From the NCBI GenBank assembly GCA_015232355.1, contig JADFZW010000018.1:1-64000 (forward strand): DNA of 64,000 nt, given 5' to 3'. The position numbers were made by a program, and so were the translations under genes. Source of the DNA: Oligoflexia bacterium (GTDB lineage: Bacteria > Bdellovibrionota > Bacteriovoracia > Bacteriovoracales > Bacteriovoracaceae). Below, one piece after another: positions 17,172 to 26,045 of the stretch. Every line of letters starts with the position of its first letter. Positions within the stretch are counted from its first letter, which is position 1. The notes under the pieces were generated by a model. That model saw only the letters and a list, made by a program, of their open reading frames with translations, was not told the origin of the DNA and searched no databases.

Positions 17172-18718
17172 TCTTTCATTCCACTTACAAAATTATTTTC
17201 AATCTCTGGTGATGGTTTTTCATCCAATAACGATACAATGACAATCGCTAGGGAACTTAAAATAAAAGCAGGAAGTAGTTCATAGATTGTAAAAAATCCA
17301 CCCAGTGGCGCCAACATATTTTTCCAAATAAAAATAGTAACTCCTCCAACTATCATTCCCACCAAAGCTCCATTTCTAGTCATTCTCTTCCAGTAGAGTG
17401 AAAATAAAATCATAGGTCCTAGACTGGCACCAAGTCCACCCCAAGCATAAGAGACAATTTTTAAAACACTACTCTGTGGATTATTAGAGATAATAGCAGA
17501 AATCAACATAATAAAAATTAGAGCAAAACGATTAATCCACACCAATGATTTATCTTTATTATCTTTATTTTTTAATCCCTTAAAAAATAGACGAAAAAAA
17601 TCTTCAACCAGCGAAGAGGAGGCCACTAATAATTGCGAGGATGCTGTACTCTGAGCAGCGGCCAAAATTGCCGCCAACATAAAACCACCAATCAAAGGGT
17701 GCATAGTTTTACTTATTAATAAAATAAAAATCCTCTCGGATTCAAAACCAGGATAAGCTCCAAATGCTTTAACAAATGGGATTCCAACTAAACCAACAAC
17801 GATGGCCATTAACATACTAATAACTGTCCAGGTAGTAGCGATAGTAGCGGCCTTCATTAATTTATTAGAGCTCTCAATTCCCATAAAACGAACTAAGATG
17901 TGTGGTTGTCCCATATAACCTAATCCCCAGGCCATCGATGATAAAATCAGGAGTAGAGTTATGGGTGTTCCTTTCGAATCAGAAAAGATACTTAACATAT
18001 TACTTGCAATAGTACCTGTTGCACCAATCGCACCGGTCACACCAGTTGCACCTATTGAGACAGCGGAGGTAGCATCAATTGTAAAAAGACCATGAATTGC
18101 TACTAAAGGTACTATGATCAAAGCAACCAACATTAATAATCCTTGAAAAAAATCAGTCCAACATACGGCCAAAAAACCACCAAGAAAAATATAGGTGGTA
18201 ATTGTTCCAACCATTACTAGTAAACCGATTTGATAGTTAAGACCTAAAACACTTTCAAATAATTTTGCACCAGCTACGAATTGAGCAGAAGTGTATATAG
18301 TAAAATAAAATATAATAAAAAAAGAAGATATAGTTCGTAAAAGTTTAGAGTGATCTAAAAATCTTTTTTCAAAATAATCAGAGAGTGTAAGTGAGTCTCC
18401 TATGTTTTCAGTATATCTTCGAAGTCGTCTGGCCACTAACATCCAATTTATAAATGATCCAATTACTAATCCTAGCATACACCAAAAGGGTTCCATCAAA
18501 CCAGTGGCATAGGCCAATCCAGGTAATCCCATAAGTAACCAGCCACTCATATCAGAAGCAAATGCACTCATCGCTGTTACCCAAGCACCTAAGCGTCTTC
18601 CTCCTAAAACAAAATCATGCATGGTTTTAGTATAAAAATAAAAGTAGATTCCTATTCCAAGCATTGCTCCCAAATAGATAAAAAAGCTTACATAGCTCCA
18701 ATTGCTTACATTTAACAT
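17168..18718 (-). CDS. putP: Sodium/proline symporter, PutP-like
   Basis: 516 residues of the SSS (solute:sodium symporter) family with about 13 membrane segments. Segments such as DFVLGGRRLGAWVTAMSAFASDMSGW and SLTLSDYFEKRF are typical of PutP and include the sodium-site region. It takes up proline with Na+. An Ala/Thr/Gly repeat insert (IGATGVTGAIGATGT) lies in an extramembrane loop, at about residues 218-235. It begins ten bases after the cheY-like gene and so is probably the last gene of the signalling operon. Its stop overlaps the convergent AAA+-WD40 gene. Confidence 0.88.
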   Translation of the reverse strand: MLNVSNWSYVSFFIYLGAMLGIGIYFYFYTKTMHDFVLGGRRLGAWVTAMSAFASDMSGWLLMGLPGLAYATGLMEPFWCMLGLVIGSFINWMLVARRLRRYTENIGDSLTLSDYFEKRFLDHSKLLRTISSFFIIFYFTIYTSAQFVAGAKLFESVLGLNYQIGLLVMVGTITTYIFLGGFLAVCWTDFFQGLLMLVALIIVPLVAIHGLFTIDATSAVSIGATGVTGAIGATGTIASNMLSIFSDSKGTPITLLLILSSMAWGLGYMGQPHILVRFMGIESSNKLMKAATIATTWTVISMLMAIVVGLVGIPFVKAFGAYPGFESERIFILLISKTMHPLIGGFMLAAILAAAQSTASSQLLVASSSLVEDFFRLFFKGLKNKDNKDKSLVWINRFALIFIMLISAIISNNPQSSVLKIVSYAWGGLGASLGPMILFSLYWKRMTRNGALVGMIVGGVTIFIWKNMLAPLGGFFTIYELLPAFILSSLAIVIVSLLDEKPSPEIENNFVSGMKD

Positions 18719-18727
18719 CTTAGTTTC

Positions 18728-19198
18728 CTATTTTGATTTTCCTGACAACTTTAATTCTTCTCTTGTCTCATCCATCTTCTTTAACTCTTCATCCATTTTA
18801 TGAACTTCATCTACTGGTGGTTTTATCTTTTCTACTGCCTTAAAAAGTGTCTCTGCTTGAAATGGTTTAACAACATAATTTGTTACCCCACAATTAATTG
18901 CTTCTTTTATTTCATTTTGCTTTCTCTCTCCAGTTACTAAAATAAATGGTAAATTTTTATACTCATCTTTAGCACGTACTTTTTTTAATAAATCTAGACC
19001 GCTAATATTTGGCATATGCCAATCAGCTATGATTAATCCATATTGTGGATTACTTCCTAAAATTTTTGTCCAGGCCATCTCTCCATCAGTTGCCTCGTCG
19101 ACTAAGTTATAACCGATCTCTGACAGATATTTTTTTACAATCTTTCTACTAGTAGGCATATCATCTACGACTAAAATTCTTGTCTTTCTATCTAACAT
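18728..19198 (-). CDS. CheY-like single-domain response regulator
   Basis: 156 residues. A receiver domain with the acidic pair VVDD near the N-terminus, the phospho-Asp in LIIADWHMPNISG, the Thr in ILVTGE and the Lys in YVVKPF. Typical CheY is about 125 residues; the extra 25 form a Lys/Glu-rich tail (KMDEELKKMDETREELK). Its start overlaps the end of the CheX-like gene by seven bases. A CheX phosphatase next to a CheY suggests a pair in which CheX resets this regulator. No flagellar genes are in the window. Confidence 0.9.
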   Translation of the reverse strand: MLDRKTRILVVDDMPTSRKIVKKYLSEIGYNLVDEATDGEMAWTKILGSNPQYGLIIADWHMPNISGLDLLKKVRAKDEYKNLPFILVTGERKQNEIKEAINCGVTNYVVKPFQAETLFKAVEKIKPPVDEVHKMDEELKKMDETREELKLSGKSK

Positions 19199-19710
19199 AA
19201 ATTATCTCCATTTTTTGTTAAAATAAACTCTATATATATATAACCATCGCTTACCTCTTCCATCGAGAAAGTGATCAAAGGATTAAATCGATCATTATCA
19301 ATATCAATATTCTTCATTAGCAACTTAGGTAACGATACCAAAAAATCATATCCTCGTTCTCTAAGATTAGGATCTATAATTTGAAAGATAATATTAGCAA
19401 GTTCCAACGCTAAATCTTGATTCTCAATTCCTATTTCACTATGTTTTTCTTCAAACATATTTTCATAACACTTTAAAAAAGCACTCTTAGTAAATGAGAG
19501 TTGCATAACTCCAGATTGTTCGTTCCCCTTCATCTCTATTAGTGCAGTAATATCTTTACTGGCATTAGTATTTTTGGCCACTTTTAAATTACTCTTGGTA
19601 TGCACACTTATTGCCTCTAATACCGCCTCTTTTATAATTTCTATCAGCTGACTATTATTTTTTATCTCTGTAAAAAAATTATTACAAATTTTATTTTGAT
19701 TATTTGTCAT
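19192..19710 (-). CDS. CheX/CheC-like phosphatase
   Basis: 172 residues. The central stretch resembles the CheX/CheC/FliY fold: an SGVMQLSFTKSAF strand pair, then ELANIIFQIIDPNLRERGYDFLVSLPKLL, which corresponds to the family's conserved helix with Glu and Asn (ExxN) that attacks the phospho-aspartate of CheY. Homology is weak and read by eye. It sits between the hybrid kinase (5 bp upstream) and the CheY-like gene (overlap), which strongly supports the assignment. Confidence 0.7.
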   Translation of the reverse strand: MTNNQNKICNNFFTEIKNNSQLIEIIKEAVLEAISVHTKSNLKVAKNTNASKDITALIEMKGNEQSGVMQLSFTKSAFLKCYENMFEEKHSEIGIENQDLALELANIIFQIIDPNLRERGYDFLVSLPKLLMKNIDIDNDRFNPLITFSMEEVSDGYIYIEFILTKNGDNLC

Positions 19711-19714
19711 AATC

Positions 19715-21565
19715 TTATTTATTAACCTCTTTGTTACATATTTTTTTTATACTATTAAGTAAATCCTCTTTCTTAATCGGTTTAGATAAATGATAATCAC
19801 AACCAGCATCGTAACAATTTTGTTTTTCATTCGACAAAGCAAATGCTGTAAGTGCTACTATGGGAGTTCTTTTTAATTTGTTATTTATCTCATATTCTCT
19901 TATCATTTTGGTTGCAGTATAACCATCCATTACGGGCATAGAAATATCCATTAAAACTATATCATATTTTCTTTTTTTAAACTCTTCCAATGCTTTTTCA
20001 CCATTATCTACAATTTCAAGCTTACAAGGAGTATTTTTAAAATACATCTCAAATAGCATTTGATTATCTTCCGAATCATCTGCTAATAAAATATTTAATT
20101 CAAACATCTCCTGATGCTTTCTTAATGCCTCCAATGTTTGAGTATTACATTGCGATTGATATTTGGTTGTTTTTAAATGCTCATCAACTTTTAAAGGTAT
20201 TTTTACATAAAACGTTGTACCAACATCTACTTTGCTCTCAACCCAAATTTCACCATTCATTAATTTAGTAAGCTCTCTACTAATATTTAACCCTAGTCCT
20301 GTTCCTCCATATTTTCTTGTAGTGGAACTATCTACTTGTTGAAATCTTTTAAAGAGTAAATGTAAGCGATCTTCTGCTATTCCAATACCACTATCTTTAA
20401 TTATAAAAAGTATAAAATCTTTAGATCCATCAGATGATTCTCCATTATCTTTATCAATATCCTCACTATCTTCAATATCCTCAACTTTAAGAACAATCTC
20501 TCCCTTAGATGTAAATTTAATTGCATTTTGAACTAGATTAATTAATATTTGCTTAATTCTAAGAGGATCACCTACTCTATTAACTTTTAAATTTGAACTT
20601 AATTCTAATTTTAATAATATGCCCTTCTCTTGTGCTTTAAATGTCATTATATCAACAACTGTATCTAACAACTCTTTTATGTCAAAGGAAACTGATTCTA
20701 AATTCAAACTACCTGACTCAATTTTGGATATATCTAAAACGTTGTTTATTAAACTAAGTAGAGTATCCCCTGCTTTATTAATTGAAGAAACATACTTTGT
20801 TTGATCCTCAGTTAGTGTTGTTTCATTTAAAAGAGATGACATCCCAATAATTGAATTAAGTGGGGTTCTTATTTCATGTCCCATATTAGAAAAGAAAATA
20901 CTCTTTGCTTTATTGGCCCAATTAGCAACATTCATTGCATGTTTTAATTCTTCCAATGTAGTTTTTAAATTATTTTCACTAATCTTTAATTCATGGGCCA
21001 TTTGCATTCGTTCAATATTTTTCCATACAATATCTAAAATTAAAGTCAATTGAAAAAGTTCATTTTCACTATATTTAGTATCTTTACTCCCTACTATTAT
21101 TATAAAAAATTTTTCACTATTGGTTGTTGGATTATTGACAATCTTAAATGGATAGGAAATAAAATTTAATTTCAGAAGATAATCAAGCAAATCTTGACCT
21201 TCACTCTCGCAAATATTTATTTTAAGGTTATCATTTTGAATAAAATTATTATTTATCTGTCCCTTTTGTTCTAACATCATCTTTTTTAAAACATCTTTTT
21301 TTCCATTAAAAAAATCAATTGCTCCTTTTGGCCTACTCTTTAGCTCCTCTTCCAAATTTTTTGAGCAACAAAAGAGTGTTGCTACTTCAGAATTATCTAG
21401 ATAGGTATATATCAAACCATATTCACTACGTGTTAGCTCCATTACTTCATATAATGTTTGTAACAAACAATCCTTAATATCATCGTTGTTATTTATCTCT
21501 TTTTGATTTAAACGCCAAATTGCTTTTAATCCAGGATTACTGTTACTTAATTCATCATCATTCAT
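19715..21565 (-). CDS. Hybrid sensor histidine kinase with receiver domain
   Basis: 616 residues, no membrane segment. The N-terminal 190 residues look like a GAF-type sensor domain. A short coiled coil leads to the HisKA box SNMGHEIRTPLNSIIG (phospho-His near residue 230). The HATPase domain has NAIKFT, DSGIGI and GGTGLGLNISREL. The receiver domain at the C-terminus has the acidic pair in LLADDSEDN, phospho-Asp in VLMDISMPVMDGY and the Lys in SKPIKKEDL. As a hybrid kinase it needs an Hpt partner; one is coded three genes upstream in the same operon (22621-22914). Confidence 0.93.
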   Translation of the reverse strand: MNDDELSNSNPGLKAIWRLNQKEINNNDDIKDCLLQTLYEVMELTRSEYGLIYTYLDNSEVATLFCCSKNLEEELKSRPKGAIDFFNGKKDVLKKMMLEQKGQINNNFIQNDNLKINICESEGQDLLDYLLKLNFISYPFKIVNNPTTNSEKFFIIIVGSKDTKYSENELFQLTLILDIVWKNIERMQMAHELKISENNLKTTLEELKHAMNVANWANKAKSIFFSNMGHEIRTPLNSIIGMSSLLNETTLTEDQTKYVSSINKAGDTLLSLINNVLDISKIESGSLNLESVSFDIKELLDTVVDIMTFKAQEKGILLKLELSSNLKVNRVGDPLRIKQILINLVQNAIKFTSKGEIVLKVEDIEDSEDIDKDNGESSDGSKDFILFIIKDSGIGIAEDRLHLLFKRFQQVDSSTTRKYGGTGLGLNISRELTKLMNGEIWVESKVDVGTTFYVKIPLKVDEHLKTTKYQSQCNTQTLEALRKHQEMFELNILLADDSEDNQMLFEMYFKNTPCKLEIVDNGEKALEEFKKRKYDIVLMDISMPVMDGYTATKMIREYEINNKLKRTPIVALTAFALSNEKQNCYDAGCDYHLSKPIKKEDLLNSIKKICNKEVNK

Positions 21566-21594
21566 ATATTATTCTCATTTTTTTATTTATCTTA

Positions 21595-21613
21595 TTTTAT
21601 TTTATTTTATTTT
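21595..21613. repeat. TTTTA pentamer repeat over a stop codon
   Basis: Three TTTTA units plus a partial one. On the minus strand the stop codon of the HD-GYP-like gene (complement 21607-21609) falls inside the repeat. A similar TTTTA array (24356-24375) lies at the other end of this operon. Confidence 0.8.
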
Positions 21614-22593
21614 TCTTTTAAAATGCTTTGTAAATATAATAAAAGTCCTTCCAATGGTTTTTGATAATTACCTTTACTATATCTAGTTTTGAAATATTTT
21701 ATTAATTCACTTAGATCCTCTTTTTTTTGCTTCCCTATAGGTGAAAAATAAATTTTACTGACAAAATCCTCAGTCAAAATAAGTAGTGCAGACAAGCTTG
21801 AAATCTCCAATGAAGAAATACCTCCAGGAAAACCATTCCCCTCAGGATTTTCATGATGTTCTAAAATTAATTTATAGACATCAGAGGCATAATTTTTCAT
21901 GCAATGAATTTTTTCGGCGGTACAAAGTGTATGCTTATGAATAATATCTCTATCTTCACTATCAATAATATTATCTATCTTTTGTTTTTCACAATCATGG
22001 ATGATTGCCAATACTGGATTTGTAATTTCTAAATCATGTAGCATTCCCGCCAATGCTAACTTCTTTAATGTCAGATTACTACTCCAACCCATCTTTAAAG
22101 CTATAGCACATGAAAGGTAGACCAAAATCATACTATGTTCAACTAAATAATCTTTGGCATTAATCATTGATGAAAGTAGATCAAATAATCCTTCATCTTT
22201 TTTTACTATATCTATTGATGAACTTACTACTTTATCAATCATCTCGATAACACTTTTATCTATCCCAATATTGCTAATATGTTCAGTTACCAGCTCATGA
22301 ATGGAGTTTAGAAGTTCAATTTTTTCCTGATTACAAATACAATCCGAATATAATGCTAGATGAGCATTAGAATAATAGTTTTCTGAAAATTTTATATACT
22401 CATCTTTATTAACATAAAAATATTCCACTCCTTTTGACATATATTTTACAATAATTGAAGAATCATATAATGAATTTGCTCTGATTATGGCCACATATTT
22501 ATCTTCAGATAGTTTTATAAAAATATCGCAATTAACTTCATTAAAGGATAAAATTCTTCTAGCCTTGACTTTGCGATATATATCGTTTTTCAC
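21607..22593 (-). CDS. Degenerate HD-GYP-like signalling protein
   Basis: 328 residues. The C-terminal half has the HD-GYP layout: an early His in YLVEHSMILV, LHDLE (near residue 184), then HxxH-like IHKHTLCTAEKIH and HHENPEGNGFPGG. The family consensus for the last is HHExxdGxGYP; here it reads GFP, so the signature Tyr is Phe. HD-GYP proteins break down cyclic di-GMP, and the metal ligands look largely kept. The N-terminal half (FNEVNCDIFIKLSEDKYVAIIRANS) is like the small domain that precedes some HD-GYP enzymes. Same operon as the hybrid kinase, so it may be an output or a sensor of second messenger. Confidence 0.78.
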   Translation of the reverse strand: MKNDIYRKVKARRILSFNEVNCDIFIKLSEDKYVAIIRANSLYDSSIIVKYMSKGVEYFYVNKDEYIKFSENYYSNAHLALYSDCICNQEKIELLNSIHELVTEHISNIGIDKSVIEMIDKVVSSSIDIVKKDEGLFDLLSSMINAKDYLVEHSMILVYLSCAIALKMGWSSNLTLKKLALAGMLHDLEITNPVLAIIHDCEKQKIDNIIDSEDRDIIHKHTLCTAEKIHCMKNYASDVYKLILEHHENPEGNGFPGGISSLEISSLSALLILTEDFVSKIYFSPIGKQKKEDLSELIKYFKTRYSKGNYQKPLEGLLLYLQSILKEK

Positions 22594-22620
22594 AAAAAAA
22601 ATCCTATTAATATTAAAATA

Positions 22621-22914
22621 TTAATATTCAATTAAATTTAAATACTCTTCAATTTCATCAAGATATTTTTGAATATTTGCTAATTCTTTATCGTGTGATT
22701 CCAACTCCATTCGCTTTGCAATCTCTCCTAAATGATCAAGTCCATAACTTCCAGCGTTTCCTGCAATTTTATGAGCGGTCTTTTCGATTGTTATTGCATC
22801 TAAATCTGCCAGTGCTTTTTTAAAAATATTTAAATCATTTTTTCTATTGTTTAAATATTTAGGTAAAAGTTCTTTTATCTCTTGTTCAACATTAATTTTT
22901 ATTTTATCTTTCAT
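22621..22914 (-). CDS. Hpt phosphotransfer protein
   Basis: 97 residues, all helical. The Hpt motif is AHKIAGNAGSYGLDHL, with the phospho-His in the AHK position and the Gly pattern one expects before helix three. It would relay phosphate between the hybrid kinase receiver domain and the stand-alone receivers of this operon. Its start overlaps the end of the upstream regulator gene by 11 bases. A repeated AATATT (TTAATATTAATATT) lies just after its stop. Confidence 0.88.
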   Translation of the reverse strand: MKDKIKINVEQEIKELLPKYLNNRKNDLNIFKKALADLDAITIEKTAHKIAGNAGSYGLDHLGEIAKRMELESHDKELANIQKYLDEIEEYLNLIEY

Positions 22915-23647
22915 TTTCTTGTGACTTCCTTTTTAAATAAATCCAGTTCCTAATATTATCGGTCAATTCACTACTAACTAAATCAAATTCTAGATATGCT
23001 CCAAAATCAGTACTTCCGATTACTACCCAATTGGAAGTTACTGTACAAAAAATCTCTTGTTTTTTTAATATTTCCTCAACTAGTGAAGATCTTATCCAAA
23101 TAGCAGTTCCCTTTTGAATAAGAAAATTACTCCTAACTTTAAAACCATGTTCATCAATTCCTTCAATATAAACTTTAGATGACAATTTTATGTCACTAAA
23201 TTGAGTTGGTACAAAACGATATTGGCCCTCAGGTAATGAAATCGATGATGAGAAAGAAGAAGATGATGATGATGACATTTCTAGAAGTTGTTGACACTTT
23301 TGAGTAAGTATTGCTCTAGAAGTTGGTTTAATAATATAGTCATTTGCTCCAATTTCAATAGCGTGTGCAATATTTTTCATATCCGATAGTGACGATAGAC
23401 AAATAATCGGAAGATTATCTCCAAATTTTTTTCTTATCTCTGTGATAACTTCAAAACCAATGCCTAAAGTTTTTATATTAATATCAACAATACATAAATG
23501 ACATTTCTCTTTTCCTAAAGCTTGGAAAAATTCCCGAATATCATTAAAAAAACATGCACGATGTTTTTCCATCGTCAACCATCTTTGCAGTATGGTTGTA
23601 ATTTCGATATCATCATCTACGCCTAAAATTAATTTTTGATTTTCCAT
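22904..23647 (-). CDS. Response regulator with PilZ-like C-terminal region
   Basis: 247 residues. An N-terminal receiver domain has GVDDD, phospho-Asp in CIVDINIKTLGIGFEVI, Ser/Ser in CLSSLSD and Lys in YIIKPTS. A poly-Ser linker (coded by a TCATCA repeat, about 23255-23277) joins it to a beta-rich domain of about 100 residues (KVYIEGIDEHGFKVRSNF, GAYLEFDLV) that looks PilZ-like. The classic RxxxR/DxSxxG c-di-GMP motif is not evident, so this domain call is tentative. It overlaps the upstream regulator gene by 19 bases. Confidence 0.75.
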   Translation of the reverse strand: MENQKLILGVDDDIEITTILQRWLTMEKHRACFFNDIREFFQALGKEKCHLCIVDINIKTLGIGFEVITEIRKKFGDNLPIICLSSLSDMKNIAHAIEIGANDYIIKPTSRAILTQKCQQLLEMSSSSSSSFSSSISLPEGQYRFVPTQFSDIKLSSKVYIEGIDEHGFKVRSNFLIQKGTAIWIRSSLVEEILKKQEIFCTVTSNWVVIGSTDFGAYLEFDLVSSELTDNIRNWIYLKRKSQENER

Positions 23648-24324
23648 TTGACAATTTTCTTTGTAATCATATTTTGTTCTGATTCTGAAAGACCCATCAA
23701 GCTGGCCCTATAAACATATCTACCAGATATATTTTTAAGTTCACTCTTATTAACACTTTTTACTATATTATTTTTTAATTGAAGATAATCTATTATTGGA
23801 CCATCAATTTCTGCGATACAATTAATATTTTGACAAACAGGTGATTCAATTATCAATTCATTACTATTGGCCGAATTAACAGAGGCATTAATCGTAATTG
23901 TCGCTTCCACTGGTGATGGTAAATAAAATATATTTTGATCTCCTCCATTTTCTAGTAAAGCTTTTCTAATTTTTTGTATAAGAGTTGTTGACTTAAACGG
24001 TTTAACTATATAATTAGCAGCTCCCAACGCCAGAGCAGTTTTTACATTCGACATATCACTACTTGCACTTAACATTATAACTGGAATAGAAGAGAGTGAA
24101 GTTAATGTTCTTTGCTTTTTAAGAAAGCTGAAACCATTTTGATCTGGTAAAGAAATGTCTAGTAGTACTAAATTGGGTGGTGACTTTTGAAATAAGTCTA
24201 ATCCCTGGATTACTGTACTCGCATCCTTTACATCCATTCCTACATTTTGTAGTATTTTACTAACGAGCAAAATAATATCAGGATCATCATCTATAATTAA
24301 AACTGATTTATTTTTTACTCCCAT
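23629..24324 (-). CDS. Response regulator, first gene of the phosphorelay operon
   Basis: 231 residues. A typical receiver domain: IIDDDPD, phospho-Asp in LVLLDISLPDQNGF, LSASSD and YIVKPFKS. The C-terminal 100 residues are beta-rich with no DNA-binding helix-turn-helix that I can see, so output is likely through protein or nucleotide contact. It resembles the next gene in order of parts and may be its ancient duplicate. It heads the minus-strand operon of REC, REC-PilZ-like, Hpt, HD-GYP-like, hybrid kinase, CheX-like, CheY-like and perhaps PutP. Confidence 0.82.
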   Translation of the reverse strand: MGVKNKSVLIIDDDPDIILLVSKILQNVGMDVKDASTVIQGLDLFQKSPPNLVLLDISLPDQNGFSFLKKQRTLTSLSSIPVIMLSASSDMSNVKTALALGAANYIVKPFKSTTLIQKIRKALLENGGDQNIFYLPSPVEATITINASVNSANSNELIIESPVCQNINCIAEIDGPIIDYLQLKNNIVKSVNKSELKNISGRYVYRASLMGLSESEQNMITKKIVKWKIKN

Positions 24325-24414
24325 ATTTTTTAATCTTTGTTTAATCTTGTTTAGATTTTATTTTATTTTATTTTATTTTTTTAGTCTACATCTATTATAT
24401 ATGGAGATAGTTAA
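24325..24414. promoter_or_regulatory. Divergent promoter with TTTTA repeat
   Basis: A 90-bp gap between divergent genes: the phosphorelay operon (minus) and the spermidine-synthase-like gene (plus). Four TTTTA units at 24356-24375 lie in the middle, where promoter spacing could be affected by copy number. A good ribosome-binding site (GGAG) precedes the plus gene. Confidence 0.55.
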
Positions 24415-26028
24415 ATGATTCTTCGTCTACCTCATGCTTTTTTTGTAGTCTTTTATTTAAATTTCTCAGTCTTTGCCTTTGAAATGCTACTTCCTAGAAT
24501 AATTGCTCCTTTTTGGGGAAGCAGTTACTGGATTTGGGCGGCGACAATTATTCTTGTAATGTTAGGTATGTCTATTGGTTATTTTATTGGTGGAAAAAAA
24601 CGATTGCTCTTAAGTTTTGAAAAAAATAGCATGTACTATTTTGCTTTTCTTGGAATTTTATCATTTTTATTTCCAACTATTAGCTCATGGTCTATTCAAC
24701 ATAGTTCGCAATTTCTCTTTTCAGGAGCTATTATTAATGGAATTTTCATTTTAATTCCTTTCATTATTTTAGTTATCATTTCTGCTGCTACAATGGTGTG
24801 TTTTTCGCCATTTATCTATCAAAGATTTATTAAAAATATTTCTCACCTCTTTTTACTTGGGACAACTGGAAGTCTAGTGGGAATTATTGTTCAAACATTT
24901 ATTTTCATTCCTCTCTTTGGAACTATTAAGAGTTTTTGCTTTATAGGATTCATTTGGATTTTATTTGCGATTGCCGAAATACTACTTAAAAAAAAAATTA
25001 TTCCCGCAATCATTACTCTATTAATTCTATCTGCTTTTTGCTTTGTTAATATCTCCGATAACAGACTAAAACTTCCTACCTTTTTTGAGAGCGAAAAACA
25101 ATTATCCCCTTTTGGAAATATCGAGCACCGTTTGCTATACTCCACTGAATCTCCATATCAATGGATAAGAATCTATGAAAATACTAAGCAAAATATTATT
25201 GAACTAACACTTAATGAATCATTTGTTATTCATTCTAATTATTACAATATAAATCCATTTGAAATTAGATTAAATGATTATCTTTTTGTTGGTGCAGGTC
25301 TTACCTTTTTAAATAGTGTTCCCTCCGATGGCCAAATCTTGATACTAGGGGCCTCTGGTGGAACTATGATTCAAATTATCAATCATTACTTTCCTAATAT
25401 GAAAATTGATGCTGTTGAAATTGATGGTCTTATCTATAAGGTGGCCCAAAAATATTTACATCTAGATAGAGAGATGAAAAATCCAAATATAAATTTTATA
25501 GTAGAAGATGCGCGAATGTTTTTAAATAAAAAAAATTTAAACAAAAATAGTTTAAGCAAAAAATATGATTTAATTTTAATGGATGCTTATAGTGGAGGAA
25601 TTATTCCACCTCATTTAGCAACTACAGAATTTTTTTCTCTCTTACGCCAAAATCTTAAAGAAGGTGGTCTATTTGGTATGAACGTTCCAGTATTTACTTT
25701 GAATGATCCTTTGCTTTCTGCGATTATCAATACCACTAGCAATCACTTTAAGCATTTATTTATTACTAATTACGATATCTCCCGTTTGTTGATTTTATCT
25801 AACAATCCCACACTTGGTGAACTTAAAACATTTTCTAATTCTCAAACAGAGCATCTAGCGGCCCATGATACATACAAATTATTATTTGAAGAGAAGATAG
25901 AAAAAATCAATCTAACTAACTACAATAATTCCAACAATAATAAATCTGAATTTCAAGCTGGGTTCACTGACGATTTAGCAGCGGTGGAATGGATTGCCTT
26001 TAAAAGTTATAGTAATTTATTAAGGTAA
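24415..26028 (+). CDS. Membrane-anchored spermidine-synthase-like protein
   Basis: 537 residues. The N-terminal half has six or seven hydrophobic segments (for example AATIILVMLGMSIGYFIGG). The C-terminal half is a class I methyltransferase-type fold like spermidine synthase: LILGASGGTMIQI for the nucleotide/co-substrate loop (near residue 308), DAVEIDGLIYKVA, then LILMDAYSGGIIPPHL. Such fused transporter/synthase proteins are widespread, but few have a known reaction. It could be an aminopropyltransferase, or the enzyme part may act on another substrate. The papain-ankyrin gene starts 17 bp downstream and is probably co-transcribed. Confidence 0.82.
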   Translation: MILRLPHAFFVVFYLNFSVFAFEMLLPRIIAPFWGSSYWIWAATIILVMLGMSIGYFIGGKKRLLLSFEKNSMYYFAFLGILSFLFPTISSWSIQHSSQFLFSGAIINGIFILIPFIILVIISAATMVCFSPFIYQRFIKNISHLFLLGTTGSLVGIIVQTFIFIPLFGTIKSFCFIGFIWILFAIAEILLKKKIIPAIITLLILSAFCFVNISDNRLKLPTFFESEKQLSPFGNIEHRLLYSTESPYQWIRIYENTKQNIIELTLNESFVIHSNYYNINPFEIRLNDYLFVGAGLTFLNSVPSDGQILILGASGGTMIQIINHYFPNMKIDAVEIDGLIYKVAQKYLHLDREMKNPNINFIVEDARMFLNKKNLNKNSLSKKYDLILMDAYSGGIIPPHLATTEFFSLLRQNLKEGGLFGMNVPVFTLNDPLLSAIINTTSNHFKHLFITNYDISRLLILSNNPTLGELKTFSNSQTEHLAAHDTYKLLFEEKIEKINLTNYNNSNNNKSEFQAGFTDDLAAVEWIAFKSYSNLLR

Positions 26029-26045
26029 GAAGGAGGCCAACAATT

